A stretch of DNA of 64,000 bases from DASQFQ01 sp963811595 (GTDB lineage Bacteria; Actinomycetota; Thermoleophilia; Solirubrobacterales; Solirubrobacteraceae), in the NCBI GenBank assembly GCA_963811595.1, contig CAWERW010000005.1, positions 186,001-250,000 of the forward strand, written 5' to 3'. Shown piece by piece: positions 35,811 to 44,611 of the stretch. Under the pieces are notes generated by a model. The model worked only from the letters and a program-made list of their open reading frames with translations. It was not told the origin of the DNA and searched no databases. Made by a program: the position numbers and the translations under genes. Position 1 is the first letter of the stretch; each line of letters starts with the position of its first letter.

Positions 35811-37094
35811 GACGCTGGTCGACGTGACGATGCCCCAGATGGGGGTGTCGGTCGCCGAGGGCACCGTCGTAGAGTGGAAGAAGCAGCCCGGCGACTGGGT
35901 CGAGCGCGACGAGATCATCGCCTCGATCTCGACCGACAAGATCGACACCGACGTCGAGGCGCCCGCGAGCGGGCGCGTGCAGGAGATCCTCGTCGAGGTC
36001 GGGACGACGGTCGACGTCGGCGTCGTGATGGCGCGCATCGCCACCGACGCGAAGCCGGGCGAGGCGCACGCGTCGGAGAGCGCACCGACGGCACGTCGGA
36101 GGCCGAGGTCGCCATGGAGGCGCCGGGCGAGGCGGGGGAGCTGTCCGGCGACACGACGGACACCCACGCCGGGACGGCCCAGCGGGGGACGCCCGAGGTG
36201 CGCCGGTCCGGCCCGCGGCGCTACTCGCCGGTCGTCATGCGGATCGCCGCCGAGCACGGCATCGACCTCGACAAGGTCGAGGGCACGGGCCGCGGCGGGC
36301 GGGTGCGCAAGCCCGACGTGCTGGCGTACCTCGAGGGCAACGGCGCCACGCAGGAAGAGCCGCCGATGCACATCGAGAGCCCGTACAAGCCGGAGCCGGT
36401 CGTGCCGCGCAAGAAGGCCGCGGCGCCCGCGGCGACCGGCGCGGGCGAGCCGCTCTCGCGCATGCGCCAGTCGATCGGCAGGGCGATGATCGAGTCGCTG
36501 CAGACCGCGGCGACGTGCACGACGATCATCGAGGCGGACCTGACCAAGATCGCGAAGGACCGCGAGCGGACCGGGCTGACCTGGCTCCCCTACATCGCCC
36601 GCGCGACGATCGAGACGCTGCGCGACTTCCCGTTGCTCAACGCGACGCTCGAGGGCGACACGTTCACCCAGTACGCCGAGGTCAACCTCGGCATCGCGGT
36701 CTCGCTCGGGGAGGGCGGGCTGATCGTCCCCGTGATCCGCGACGCCCAGGACCTCAGTGTCGAGGGGCTCGGCAAGGAGATCAAGGCGCTCGCCCGCAAG
36801 GCGCGCGACAACCAGCTCACGCCCGACGACGTCCGCGGCGGCACGTTCACGATCACGAACCCCGGCGGCTACGGCTCGATCATGGCCACGCCGGTGATCA
36901 ACCAGCCGCAGGTGGCGATCCTCGACACCGAGGCGGTGGTCAAGCGGCCGGTCGTGATCACCGACGAGCACGGCGACGACTCGATCGCGATCCGCCACAT
37001 GACCTACCTCTGCATGTCGTGGGACCACCGCGCGCTCGACGGGGCGCTCGCGGCGCAGTTCCTCGCGGCGCTGCGCGGGCGGCTCGAGGCCTGA
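35791..37094 (+). pseudogene. 2-oxoacid dehydrogenase E2, single-base frameshift in the linker
   Basis: GTG at 35791 with AAGGAGG six bases upstream starts a normal lipoyl domain (SISTDKIDTDVEAPASG, lipoyl lysine). Near 36087 the frame breaks; protein continues one frame over with DGTSEAEVAMEAPGEAGE, then the subunit-binding domain (RYSPVVMRIAAEHGIDLDKV), and a complete catalytic core ending SWDHRALDGALAAQFL. One missing base in the low-complexity linker explains it. All catalytic residues are present in the two halves, so a sequence error or a very recent mutation is likely. A shared E3 is needed from lpdA at 19243. Confidence 0.85.
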
Positions 37095-37612
37095 TCCACA
37101 CCGTCGGACACTCCACGCGGGAGCGCGACGAGCTCGTCGCGCTCCTGCGCGCCCACGGCGTGGACGCGCTCGCCGACGTCCGCCGCTTCCCCGGCTCCAA
37201 GCGGCTGCCGCACTTCAACGCCGAGGCGCTGCGCGCAGTGCTCGGCACCGGCTACCAGCACTTCCCCGAGCTCGGCGGCCGCCGCTCGCGCGTCCCGGAC
37301 TCGCCGAACGGGGGCTGGGAGGTCGCGGCGTTCCAGGGCTACGCCGACCACATGGCGTCGGAGGAGTTCGCGCGCGGGCTCGCGCGGCTGGAGGCGTGGG
37401 CGGCGGAGCGGCACGTGGCCGTGATGTGCGCGGAGGCGCCGTGGTGGCGCTGCCATCGCCGGCTGCTCGCCGACGCGCTCGTCGTCCGCGGCCACGAGGT
37501 CTGCCACATCATGGGCCCGGAGCGCGCCACCGCACACGAGCTGACGGAGTTCGCGGAAGTCGACGGCGGCCGGCTCACCTACCCGCCCCGGCAGCTCTCG
37601 CTCGAGGCGTGA
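37091..37612 (+). CDS. DUF488-family protein
   Basis: The conserved DUF488 sequence begins IHTVGHSTRERDELVALL and continues ADVRRFPGSKRLPHFN, LGGRR and CAEAPWWRCHRRLLAD. About 173 residues. No ATG, GTG or TTG exists at the expected start; the first plausible codon is the CTG at 37091, which overlaps the E2 stop (CTGA). DUF488 proteins have no firmly established function; conserved Cys and His near CAEAPWWRCHR suggest a catalytic or nucleic-acid-related role. The end overlaps the convergent HD-GYP gene by 38 bases. Confidence 0.82.
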   Translation: MIHTVGHSTRERDELVALLRAHGVDALADVRRFPGSKRLPHFNAEALRAVLGTGYQHFPELGGRRSRVPDSPNGGWEVAAFQGYADHMASEEFARGLARLEAWAAERHVAVMCAEAPWWRCHRRLLADALVVRGHEVCHIMGPERATAHELTEFAEVDGGRLTYPPRQLSLEA

Positions 37613-39161
37613 GCGGCTGCTCCTCGGGGAGCAGGCCGTGCCGGAGCGCGAACAGGCTCGCGGTCGCCCGCGACGACGCGCCGATCTTCGCGTAGATGTG
37701 CTCGACGTGGTTGCCGACCGTCTTCGGGGAGATGACGAGCTGCTCGGCGATCGCCTTGTTCGAGAGCCCGCGCGCGAGCAGCGCGAGCACTTCGATCTCG
37801 CGTGCGGTCAGCCCGTCGGGGCCCTCGCGGCGTCGCGGGACGCGGTGGCCGGCCGCGCCGAGCACCGCCTCAACCGCCTGGGCGTCGAGGCGGCCGGCCC
37901 GCACCTCCGCGCGCAGCTCGGCCGCGGCGCCGGCCGGCGCGTGCGCCGGCCGGTAGGGGCGCGGCTCGCACATCGCCTGATACGCGTCGGCGGCAGCGAG
38001 GATGCGCGCCGGGCGCGAGATCGCGGCGCCGGACAGGCCGCGCGGATAGCCGGAGCCGTCGAGGCGCTCGCGATGCTGTGCCGCGAGCGCGCCCAGCGGC
38101 GCCAGCGACGCCGACTGGCTCAGCATGCGCTCGGTCAGGTACGGGTGCATGCGCACGCGCTCCCACTCGCCGGCGCCGAGCGGCCCCGGCTTGTCCCAGA
38201 TCGCGTTCGAGATCCCCAGCCGCCCGAGGTCGTGGACGAGGCCCGCGCGGCGCAGCGTGCGCACGTCCTCCTCGGGCAGCCCGCCGGCGGCCGCCGCGGC
38301 GAGCTCGGCGACCGCGGACGCGTGGCCGAGCATGAACGGGGTCTTGAGGTCGATGAAGTTCGCGACCGCGCGCAGCGCCGCGTCGACGTCATCGCCCGCC
38401 ACCACGACCGCGAGCGCCGGCTCGGCGTCGAGCACCGCGTCCCAGGTCGCGACGTCCTCGAGCCCCGCGAGCAGCGTGTCCGCCTCCGCGACCAGCAGCG
38501 CGCACAGCACGGGGTCGAACTGGCGCCCCGCGCGCCGCCGGGCCAGCTCCCGCACGGCCGGGACGCCACCGCCCCGCAGCGCCACCTCCACGAACTCCGC
38601 GAGCTGGGCGAGCCGCGCCGCGACCGGCACCCGCTCGCCCGCGAGCCGGCCCGGCCAGCCCTTGCCGTCCCACTGCTCATAGGCGGCGCCGAGCGCGTCG
38701 AGGACGTGCGCGGGGAGCCCGAGATCGGCGGCCAGCGCGCGCGCCATCGCGGCGTGATGGGTGATCATCTGGTCCACCTGGCGGTGGCCGGAGACGGCGA
38801 ACTCGAGCCCGATCCGCACCCGCTGGAGCGGCGGGTGGCCGGCGCCCATGAGCCGCATCGTCGCAATCGCGCTGCGCACGCCGCGCAGCTCGCCGTCGTA
38901 CTTGCCGGCCTTCAGGGCGATGTCGTCGCCGAACCACTTGGCCTGCTCGTGCGCGTCGGTGTGGCAGCCGACGTTGATCAGCAGCGCCGTGTAGTAGACG
39001 GCGACCCGCTCGGGCTCCGGCAGGTCCTGGCGGTCGGCGAGCCGCAGCGCGATCAGGCACTGGCGCAGCACATGCTCCATCGGCTGGCCGAAGCCGAGGT
39101 CGATGCCGAGCGACAACGCGGCGACGAGCTCTGCGAGCCGCACATGGGTGCGATCCGCCAT
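37575..39161 (-). CDS. HD-GYP phosphodiesterase-like protein fused to a LuxR-type DNA-binding domain
   Basis: A 528-residue cytosolic protein. The N-terminal half is a divergent HD-like region (residues 20-220, with HHAAMARALAADLG and YEQWDGKGWPG). The second HD-GYP repeat carries LVHDLGRLG, HPYLTERML and HRERLDGSGYP; the canonical second His of HHE is replaced by Arg. The C-terminal 65 residues are a LuxR/NarL helix-turn-helix (LTAREIEVLALLARGLSNKA, TVGNHVEHIYAK). It may couple c-di-GMP or another nucleotide to transcription. A TAGGCT box lies six bases before the ATG. Confidence 0.88.
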   Translation of the reverse strand: MADRTHVRLAELVAALSLGIDLGFGQPMEHVLRQCLIALRLADRQDLPEPERVAVYYTALLINVGCHTDAHEQAKWFGDDIALKAGKYDGELRGVRSAIATMRLMGAGHPPLQRVRIGLEFAVSGHRQVDQMITHHAAMARALAADLGLPAHVLDALGAAYEQWDGKGWPGRLAGERVPVAARLAQLAEFVEVALRGGGVPAVRELARRRAGRQFDPVLCALLVAEADTLLAGLEDVATWDAVLDAEPALAVVVAGDDVDAALRAVANFIDLKTPFMLGHASAVAELAAAAAGGLPEEDVRTLRRAGLVHDLGRLGISNAIWDKPGPLGAGEWERVRMHPYLTERMLSQSASLAPLGALAAQHRERLDGSGYPRGLSGAAISRPARILAAADAYQAMCEPRPYRPAHAPAGAAAELRAEVRAGRLDAQAVEAVLGAAGHRVPRRREGPDGLTAREIEVLALLARGLSNKAIAEQLVISPKTVGNHVEHIYAKIGASSRATASLFALRHGLLPEEQPLTPRARAAGAGR

Positions 39162-39167
39162 CGGCCG

Positions 39168-39173
39168 AGCCTA
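39168..39173 (-). promoter_or_regulatory. -10 box TAGGCT, leaderless promoter of the HD-GYP gene
   Basis: On the minus strand TAGGCT ends six bases before the ATG at 39161. Confidence 0.5.
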
Positions 39174-39232
39174 ACCCGAAGATGAGGCGAACGCCCCATG
39201 CGGCGGCGCCGCGCCGCTGCGAGCGTCGCGGC

Positions 39233-40042
39233 ATGACCGTCACCGAGCTGGACCGGATGAAGCAGGGCGCCCGCGCGACATGGGCCGCAGGCGACTACCC
39301 GGCGATCGCGCAGCGCCAGCTGTGGCCGCTGGGCGAGCGGATCGTGAAGCGGATCGGCGTCGCGCCCGGCGAGGACGTGCTCGACGTCGCCTGCGGCACC
39401 GGCAACGCGGCGCTGCGCGCGGCGCAGGCCGGCGCCCGCGTGACCGGTGTCGACCTCACGCCCGAGCTGCTCGAGGAGGGCCGCCGGCTGGCCGCCGAGA
39501 CGGGCGTGGAGATCGAGTACCTCGAGGGCGACGCCGAGGCACTGCCCGTCCCCGACGAATCCTTCGACGTCGTCGTCTCCGTGATGGGCTGCATGTTCGC
39601 GCCCCGCCACCGGGTGACCGCCGCCGAGCTCGCGCGCGTGCTGCGCCCCGGCGGGCGCCTGTGCGTGACCGGCTGGGCGCCGGAGGGCGCGATGGGGACG
39701 ATGTTCAAGACGCTCGGCAGCCACCTGCCCGCGCCGCCGCCGTTCGCCGAGTCCCCGCTCGGCTGGGGCTCCGAGGAGCACGTCCGCGAGCTGTTCGCCG
39801 CCACCGGCCTCGAGGTCGAGTTCGCGCGCGAGCAGTCGGCATTCGCGGCGTTCGATTCGATCGACGACGAGATCGACTTCGTGACCGCCAAGTTCGGGCC
39901 GCTGATCATGGCGCGGCGCATGCTCGAGCCGGAGGGCCGCTGGCAGTCGCTGCTCGACGACCTCCGCGCATTCGCGGAGACCCGGCCCCCGACAGCGGCG
40001 TACCTCGTCACCACGGGGCGTAAGCTGGGAGGCGATGGCTGA
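39233..40042 (+). CDS. Class I SAM-dependent methyltransferase
   Basis: A 269-residue methyltransferase of the UbiE/Methyltransf_11 type. Motif I is VLDVACGTGNAALRAA near residue 48, the acidic end of strand 2 is GVDLTPELLEEG, and post-motif segments ALPVPDESFDVVVSVMG and LRPGGRLCVTGW are clear. Small-molecule substrates are typical. The ATG at 39233 gives the usual start (TVTELDRMKQGARATW). Its end overlaps the lipB start by eight bases. Confidence 0.85.
   Translation: MTVTELDRMKQGARATWAAGDYPAIAQRQLWPLGERIVKRIGVAPGEDVLDVACGTGNAALRAAQAGARVTGVDLTPELLEEGRRLAAETGVEIEYLEGDAEALPVPDESFDVVVSVMGCMFAPRHRVTAAELARVLRPGGRLCVTGWAPEGAMGTMFKTLGSHLPAPPPFAESPLGWGSEEHVRELFAATGLEVEFAREQSAFAAFDSIDDEIDFVTAKFGPLIMARRMLEPEGRWQSLLDDLRAFAETRPPTAAYLVTTGRKLGGDG
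40021..40026 (+). promoter_or_regulatory. -10 box TAAGCT upstream of lipB
   Basis: TAAGCT ends eight bases before the lipB ATG. The spacer also contains GGGAGG, so either a leaderless or a Shine-Dalgarno start is possible here. Confidence 0.4.
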
Positions 40043-40715
40043 ACTGCACGTCTGCCACCTCGGGGAGCTCGAGTACCGCGAGGGCGTCGCGCTGCAGGAG
40101 CGCATCCGGGCGCGCGTCCAGGCCGGCGAGCTGCCCGGCGTGCTGCTGCTGCTCGAGCACCCGCCCGTCTACACGCGCGGCCGGCGCTCCGAGCCGGGCG
40201 AGATCCCGATGGGCGAGGACTGGTACCGGTCCCAGGGCATCGACGTGGTGCAGACCGACCGCGGCGGCAAGCTCACCTACCACGGCCCGGGCCAGCTCGT
40301 GGGCTACCCGATCATGCCGATCACCGACGTCGTCGCCTACCTGCGCACGATGGAGGAGGCGATCGTCGCGGCGCTCGCCGAGGAGGGGATCGAGGCGGGC
40401 CCGCGCGAGGGGCTGACCGGCGTCTGGGTGGAGGACCGCAAGATCGGCTCGATCGGCGTCCACGTCTCGCGCGGCGTGACCACGCACGGCTTCGCGATCA
40501 ACGTGGACAACGACCTCCAGCCGTTCGAGTGGGTCGTGCCGTGCGGCCTCGACGGCGTGCGCATGACCTCGATCACGAAGGAGACCGGGCAGGGCGACCA
40601 CCTCGACTGCTTCCGCCGCCGCATGGCGCTGCAGTTCTGCACCGCGTTCGGCCTCCGGCAGCGGTTGGTGACCCCCGAGCGGCTCCAGGGCCGAGCGGTA
40701 CCCTCAGCGGTGTGA
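40035..40715 (+). CDS. lipB: Lipoyl(octanoyl) transferase
   Basis: A 226-residue LipB. RGGKLTYHGPGQLVGYP near residue 77 is the family signature, the conserved lysine lies in KIGSIGVHVSRGVTTHG near 137 and the acyl-accepting cysteine in PCGLDGVRMTS near 170. It transfers octanoyl from ACP to E2 lysines; LipA then inserts sulfur. It overlaps lipA (GTGA) and lies near both E2 genes, its likely protein substrates. Confidence 0.95.
   Translation: MAELHVCHLGELEYREGVALQERIRARVQAGELPGVLLLLEHPPVYTRGRRSEPGEIPMGEDWYRSQGIDVVQTDRGGKLTYHGPGQLVGYPIMPITDVVAYLRTMEEAIVAALAEEGIEAGPREGLTGVWVEDRKIGSIGVHVSRGVTTHGFAINVDNDLQPFEWVVPCGLDGVRMTSITKETGQGDHLDCFRRRMALQFCTAFGLRQRLVTPERLQGRAVPSAV
40699..40704 (+). promoter_or_regulatory. 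-10 box TACCCT upstream of lipA
   Basis: TACCCT ends seven bases before the lipA GTG and lies within the end of lipB, so lipA could have its own leaderless transcript in addition to the lipBA message. Confidence 0.45.
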
Positions 40716-41689
40716 GCGAGCGGATCCACGTCACCCGATCCCGCGCGAACCCGGGCGGGATGGACGTGCGGCGCGTCCTCGGCGAGGAGGTGCAGCCGTT
40801 CCGCGGCCGCAAGCCGCCGTGGTTCAAGGTCCCGCCGCCCGGCGGCCCCAAGTACCGCGAGCTGACCGAGATGATCAAGTCGGAGGGGCTCCACACGGTC
40901 TGCCAGGAGGCGGCCTGCCCCAACGTCGGCGAGTGCTGGGAGCGCGGCACGGCCACGTTCATGATCCTCGGCGACACCTGCACGCGCCGCTGCGGCTTCT
41001 GCAACGTCAAGACCGGCAAGCCGACGTGGAACGACCCGCTCGAGCCCGCGCGCGTGGCGCGCAGCGTCGCCAAGATGGGCCTGCGCCACGCGGTCATCAC
41101 GAGCGTCGACCGCGACGACCTGCCCGACTACGGCGCCTCCGCCTTCGTCGGCGTCATCCGCTCGATCCGCATGCAGGCGCCCGAGTGCAAGGTCGAGGTC
41201 CTCACGCCGGACTTCCGCGGCGAGGAGATGCCGCTCGCCAAGGTCATCACCGAGCGCCCCGACGTGTTCAACCACAACGTCGAGGTCGTCCCGCGGCTCT
41301 ACCCGGTCGCGCGCCGCGGCTCGCGCTGGGAGCGCTCGCTGCGGGTGCTCGCCAACGCCAAGGAGATGGGCGGCGACGAGGTCGTCACGAAGTCCGGCCT
41401 GATGGTCGGGCTCGGCGAGACGCACGAGGAGATGGTCGAGGCGTTCGGCGCGCTGCGCGAGCACAACGTGCAGGTCCTCACCGTCGGGCAGTACCTGCGG
41501 CCGACCGAGCGCCACCTCCCGGTCGTGCGCTTCTGGCACCCGGACGAGTTCAAGGCGCTCGAGACGGCCGCCTACGAGCTCGGCTTCGATCACATCGCGG
41601 CGGGCCCGCTCGTGCGGTCCAGCTACCACGCGGACCAGCACGTGCCGCAGTCGCAGCCCGGCACCGGCCCGCTGGCCGCGACCGGCTAG
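40712..41689 (+). CDS. lipA: Lipoyl synthase
   Basis: A 325-residue radical-SAM enzyme starting at GTG over the lipB stop. The auxiliary cluster cysteines are in CQEAACPNVGECWERG, the radical-SAM cluster in CTRRCGFCNV, and the C-terminal R-S-S-Y motif in VRSSYHADQ. It inserts two sulfurs into protein-bound octanoyl groups. Length and all eight cluster ligands except the terminal serine context are as expected for the family. Confidence 0.96.
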   Translation: MSERIHVTRSRANPGGMDVRRVLGEEVQPFRGRKPPWFKVPPPGGPKYRELTEMIKSEGLHTVCQEAACPNVGECWERGTATFMILGDTCTRRCGFCNVKTGKPTWNDPLEPARVARSVAKMGLRHAVITSVDRDDLPDYGASAFVGVIRSIRMQAPECKVEVLTPDFRGEEMPLAKVITERPDVFNHNVEVVPRLYPVARRGSRWERSLRVLANAKEMGGDEVVTKSGLMVGLGETHEEMVEAFGALREHNVQVLTVGQYLRPTERHLPVVRFWHPDEFKALETAAYELGFDHIAAGPLVRSSYHADQHVPQSQPGTGPLAATG

Positions 41690-42472
41690 TTGTTCCCGCT
41701 CAAGGACAACATCCCGACCGAGCGCTTCCCGGTCGTCACGGTCGCGCTGATCGTCGCGAACGTCCTGATGTACCTGTTCTTCCAGAAGGCGATCGGCTCG
41801 CCGTGGTTCAACACGCCCGACGAGCAGAACGTCATCGACTACGGCGCGTTCCCCTACGAGTTCACCCATCCCGGCGACCACTGCGAGCTGGTGCAGGGCG
41901 GCGGGATCGCGTGCGAGGGGCAGCCGGGCGTGACCGGCACGGCCGACCCGCAGCCCGCGACGTGGGTGACCGCCTTCACGTCGATGTTCATGCACGGCAG
42001 CCTGATCCACCTCGGCGGCAACATGCTGTTCCTGTGGATCTTCGGCAACAACGTCGAGGACTCGATGGGCGTCGTGAAGTACATCGTCTTCTACCTGCTG
42101 GCCGGCTTCGCGGCGACGGCGGGGCAGATCGTCGTCGGGCCGGACGTGGCGGTGCCCGGCATCGGCGCCTCCGGCGCGGTGGCGGGCGTGCTCGGGGGTT
42201 ACATCCTGCTGTTCCCGCGGGCACGTGTGGTGACGTTGATCTTCATCGTGTTCTTCTTCACGATCGTCGAGCTGCCGGCGCTGCTGATCCTCGGCTTCTG
42301 GTTCATCCAGCAGGCGCTGTTCGGCTACTTCGACCTCACGAGCGGCGGCAACGCGGAGGGTGGCGTGGCGTACTTCGCCCACATCGGCGGCTTCGTCTTC
42401 GGGCTGCTCGCGATCAAGCTGTTCGCGGACGAGCGCAAGCGGCGGCGGCAGCAGGAGGCTGCCCGCTTCTAG
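41690..42472 (+). CDS. Rhomboid-family intramembrane serine protease
   Basis: The TTG at 41690 follows the lipA stop with no gap. The 260-residue protein has six or more membrane helices. The catalytic serine lies in IGASGAVAGVLGGY, the histidine in FAHIGGFVFGLL, and the HGSLIHLGGNMLFLWIFG segment is the conserved L1/TM2 region. An extended first loop of about 60 residues with two cysteines is present. It cleaves membrane proteins within the bilayer; the substrate is unknown. Confidence 0.92.
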   Translation: MFPLKDNIPTERFPVVTVALIVANVLMYLFFQKAIGSPWFNTPDEQNVIDYGAFPYEFTHPGDHCELVQGGGIACEGQPGVTGTADPQPATWVTAFTSMFMHGSLIHLGGNMLFLWIFGNNVEDSMGVVKYIVFYLLAGFAATAGQIVVGPDVAVPGIGASGAVAGVLGGYILLFPRARVVTLIFIVFFFTIVELPALLILGFWFIQQALFGYFDLTSGGNAEGGVAYFAHIGGFVFGLLAIKLFADERKRRRQQEAARF

Positions 42473-42474
42473 CC

Positions 42475-42642
42475 ATGCGCACCGCCGTGACCTTCGCCGC
42501 GCTGGCGTTCACCACGATCTTCGGGTTCATGACGCTGTTCGTGATCTTCGAGACCGGGCTCGACGTGCTGTCCGCGATCTCGCTGATCGTGCTCGCGATC
42601 TTCTTCTTCGGCATCTTCGGAGCGCTCGGGCAGAAGCGCTGA
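42475..42642 (+). CDS. Small two-helix membrane protein (55 aa)
   Basis: The ATG at 42475 lies two bases after the rhomboid stop. The 55 residues form two hydrophobic helices (TFAALAFTTIFGFMTLFVIF and AISLIVLAIFFFGIFGAL) with a GQKR tail. It is too short for most gene finders but codon use and the tight spacing to both neighbours support it. It could be a rhomboid partner or substrate; that is conjecture. Confidence 0.65.
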   Translation: MRTAVTFAALAFTTIFGFMTLFVIFETGLDVLSAISLIVLAIFFFGIFGALGQKR

Positions 42643-42646
42643 AGCG

Positions 42647-43645
42647 GTGCCCTACCACGTCTTCCAGGGAGGGAGGAGGCGCAGGCGGCGGCGCTGGCCG
42701 GCGCTGCTCGCGGTGCTGGCGCTGCTCGGCGCGGGCGTCGCGGCGGGCCTCACGCTCGCCCCCGGCGAGGAGCCGCGACCCGAGCCCGCGCCGCCCCCGG
42801 TCGACCAGCCGCTGGCCGACGGGCCCGCCCCGCTGGCCGGCGGCGGCACCGCGCCGTCGCCGCTGTCGGTGCGGCTCGACGACCCGCGCGACCTCGTGCA
42901 CATCCGCTTCAAGCGCCGGCCGAGGTCGGGGCTGCTGTTCGACATGGACACCGGGCGGGTGCTGTGGCGTCGCGACCCGACGCGCGTGCTGCCGATCGCG
43001 TCGCTGACGAAGATGATGACGGCGCTGGTGGCGGTGCGGCGGCTGCCGCCGGGGTCGAAGGTGCGGATCACGAAGGCGGCGCTCTCCTACCAGGGCTCGG
43101 GCGTCGGGCTGTTCCGCCGCGGCCGCCGCATCGGCGTCGAGACGATGCTCAACGGGCTGCTGCTGCCGTCGGGCAACGACGCCGCGATCGCGCTCGCGCA
43201 GCAGGCGGCCGGCGGGTCGGTCAAGCGCTTCGTGCGAGCCATGAACCGGCGCGCCCGGGCCATGGGCCTGACCTGCACGCGCTTCTCGTCGCCCGACGGG
43301 CTCGAGGACCGCGGCAACCACTCGTGCACGCCCGACCTCGCGGCGCTGGCGCGGGCGGTGCTGCGCGAGCCGCGGCTGGCGCGGATCGTGCGCCGCCGTC
43401 AGGTCGTCTTGCCGTTCCCGATCAAGGGCGGGCGGATCTACCTCTACAACCACAACCCGCTGCTGCGCCAGGGCTACCGTGGCGTGACGGGCGTCAAGAC
43501 CGGCTACACGTCGCAGGCGGGCCGCTGCTTCGTGGCGACCGCGCGGCGTGGGCGCCTGCGGCTCGGCGTCGTCCTGCTGCACTCGCCCAACCCCGGCGAC
43601 CAGGCGCGCAAGCTGCTCGACCGCGGCTTCCGGTTGGCCCGTTAG
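42647..43645 (+). CDS. D-alanyl-D-alanine carboxypeptidase (penicillin-binding protein)
   Basis: A 332-residue serine peptidase S11. One N-terminal membrane segment (LLAVLALLGAGVAAGLTLA) follows a run of eight arginines. A Pro-rich linker leads to the catalytic domain with SxxK (IASLTKMM near residue 119), SGN (PSGNDAAI) and KTG (GVKTGYTSQAG). It trims the terminal D-Ala of peptidoglycan stems outside the membrane. The start is GTG at 42647, four bases after the small membrane gene. Confidence 0.92.
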   Translation: MPYHVFQGGRRRRRRRWPALLAVLALLGAGVAAGLTLAPGEEPRPEPAPPPVDQPLADGPAPLAGGGTAPSPLSVRLDDPRDLVHIRFKRRPRSGLLFDMDTGRVLWRRDPTRVLPIASLTKMMTALVAVRRLPPGSKVRITKAALSYQGSGVGLFRRGRRIGVETMLNGLLLPSGNDAAIALAQQAAGGSVKRFVRAMNRRARAMGLTCTRFSSPDGLEDRGNHSCTPDLAALARAVLREPRLARIVRRRQVVLPFPIKGGRIYLYNHNPLLRQGYRGVTGVKTGYTSQAGRCFVATARRGRLRLGVVLLHSPNPGDQARKLLDRGFRLAR

Positions 43646-43666
43646 CCGCACGGGTACTCGCTAGCG

Positions 43667-44611
43667 GTGGCGACCGCTCCCCCCAGCCCCGCCGTGTTCC
43701 GCCGCCGCCGCCTCGTCGCGGCCGCGGTGCTGCTGCTCGTGATCGGCGCGGCGGCGGCGCTGCTGCTGCGCGGCGGGGACGAGGAGCCGGCCCCGCGCAG
43801 CGCCGCGCCGGAGAAGGCCGACAAGCCCGTCGAGCTGCCGCGCGGCGGGCGCCGGCTGCTGCCCGACAATCGGATCGTCGCGTTCTACGGCGCGCCGCAG
43901 GCCGACGAGCTCGGCGAGCTCGGCATCGGCTCGCCGGCGAGCGCGGCGCGGCGGCTCGAGCGCCAGGCGAAGCCCTACGCGCGGCCCGGGCGGCCGGTGC
44001 TGCCGGCCATGGAGCTGATCGCGGTCGTGCCGCCGCCCACCCGGGGGAGGGCGGGCGCTACAACACGCGCCAGGACGACGCGTGATCCGGCGCTACCTGC
44101 GGGCGGCGCGGAGGGCGAAGGCGCTGCTCGTGCTCGACATCCAGCCGGGCGGTCGGACTTCTTCACCGAGGCGACGCGGCTCGAGAAGTGGCTGCGCGAG
44201 CCCGACGTGGGGCTCGCGCTCGATCCCGAGTGGCGGATGGGGCCGGACGAGGTGCCGGGGAACGTGATCGGCTCGGTCGACGCGCGCGAGGTCAACGCGG
44301 TGTCGGCGTGGCTGTCCCAGCTCGTGGTGCGCAACGAGCTGCCGCAGAAGCTCTTCCTCATCCACCAGTTCACCGACGACATGGTCGACGACACGCAGCT
44401 GCGGGAGCGCGAGGGGCTCGCGATGGTGCTGAACGCCGACGGCTTCGGCACGCAGGAGCTCAAGCGCGCCAAGTACCACGCGTTCACGTCGTCGCCGCGG
44501 CGCTTCTTCCACACGGGCTTCAAGCTCTTCTACCGTGAGGACACGGACCTGATGAGGCCGCGCCAGGTGCTGCGGCTGCGCCCGCCGCCCGACGTCGTGG
44601 TCTACGAGTGA
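43667..44611 (+). CDS. Membrane-anchored protein of unknown function, internal frame errors
   Basis: A 314-residue open frame from GTG with one N-terminal anchor helix (RLVAAAVLLLVIGAAAALLL). Residues about 120-160 are out of frame: the conserved sequence appears to be PGEGGRYNTRQDD in one frame, then IRRYLRAARRAKALLVLDIQ in another, before returning at SDFFTEATRLEKWL. Three one-base losses that sum to a codon explain this. The C-terminal half (LALDPEWRM, LFLIHQFTDDMV) resembles a TIM-barrel-like domain of exported actinobacterial proteins. Its function is unknown. Confidence 0.65.
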   Translation: MATAPPSPAVFRRRRLVAAAVLLLVIGAAAALLLRGGDEEPAPRSAAPEKADKPVELPRGGRRLLPDNRIVAFYGAPQADELGELGIGSPASAARRLERQAKPYARPGRPVLPAMELIAVVPPPTRGRAGATTRARTTRDPALPAGGAEGEGAARARHPAGRSDFFTEATRLEKWLREPDVGLALDPEWRMGPDEVPGNVIGSVDAREVNAVSAWLSQLVVRNELPQKLFLIHQFTDDMVDDTQLREREGLAMVLNADGFGTQELKRAKYHAFTSSPRRFFHTGFKLFYREDTDLMRPRQVLRLRPPPDVVVYE

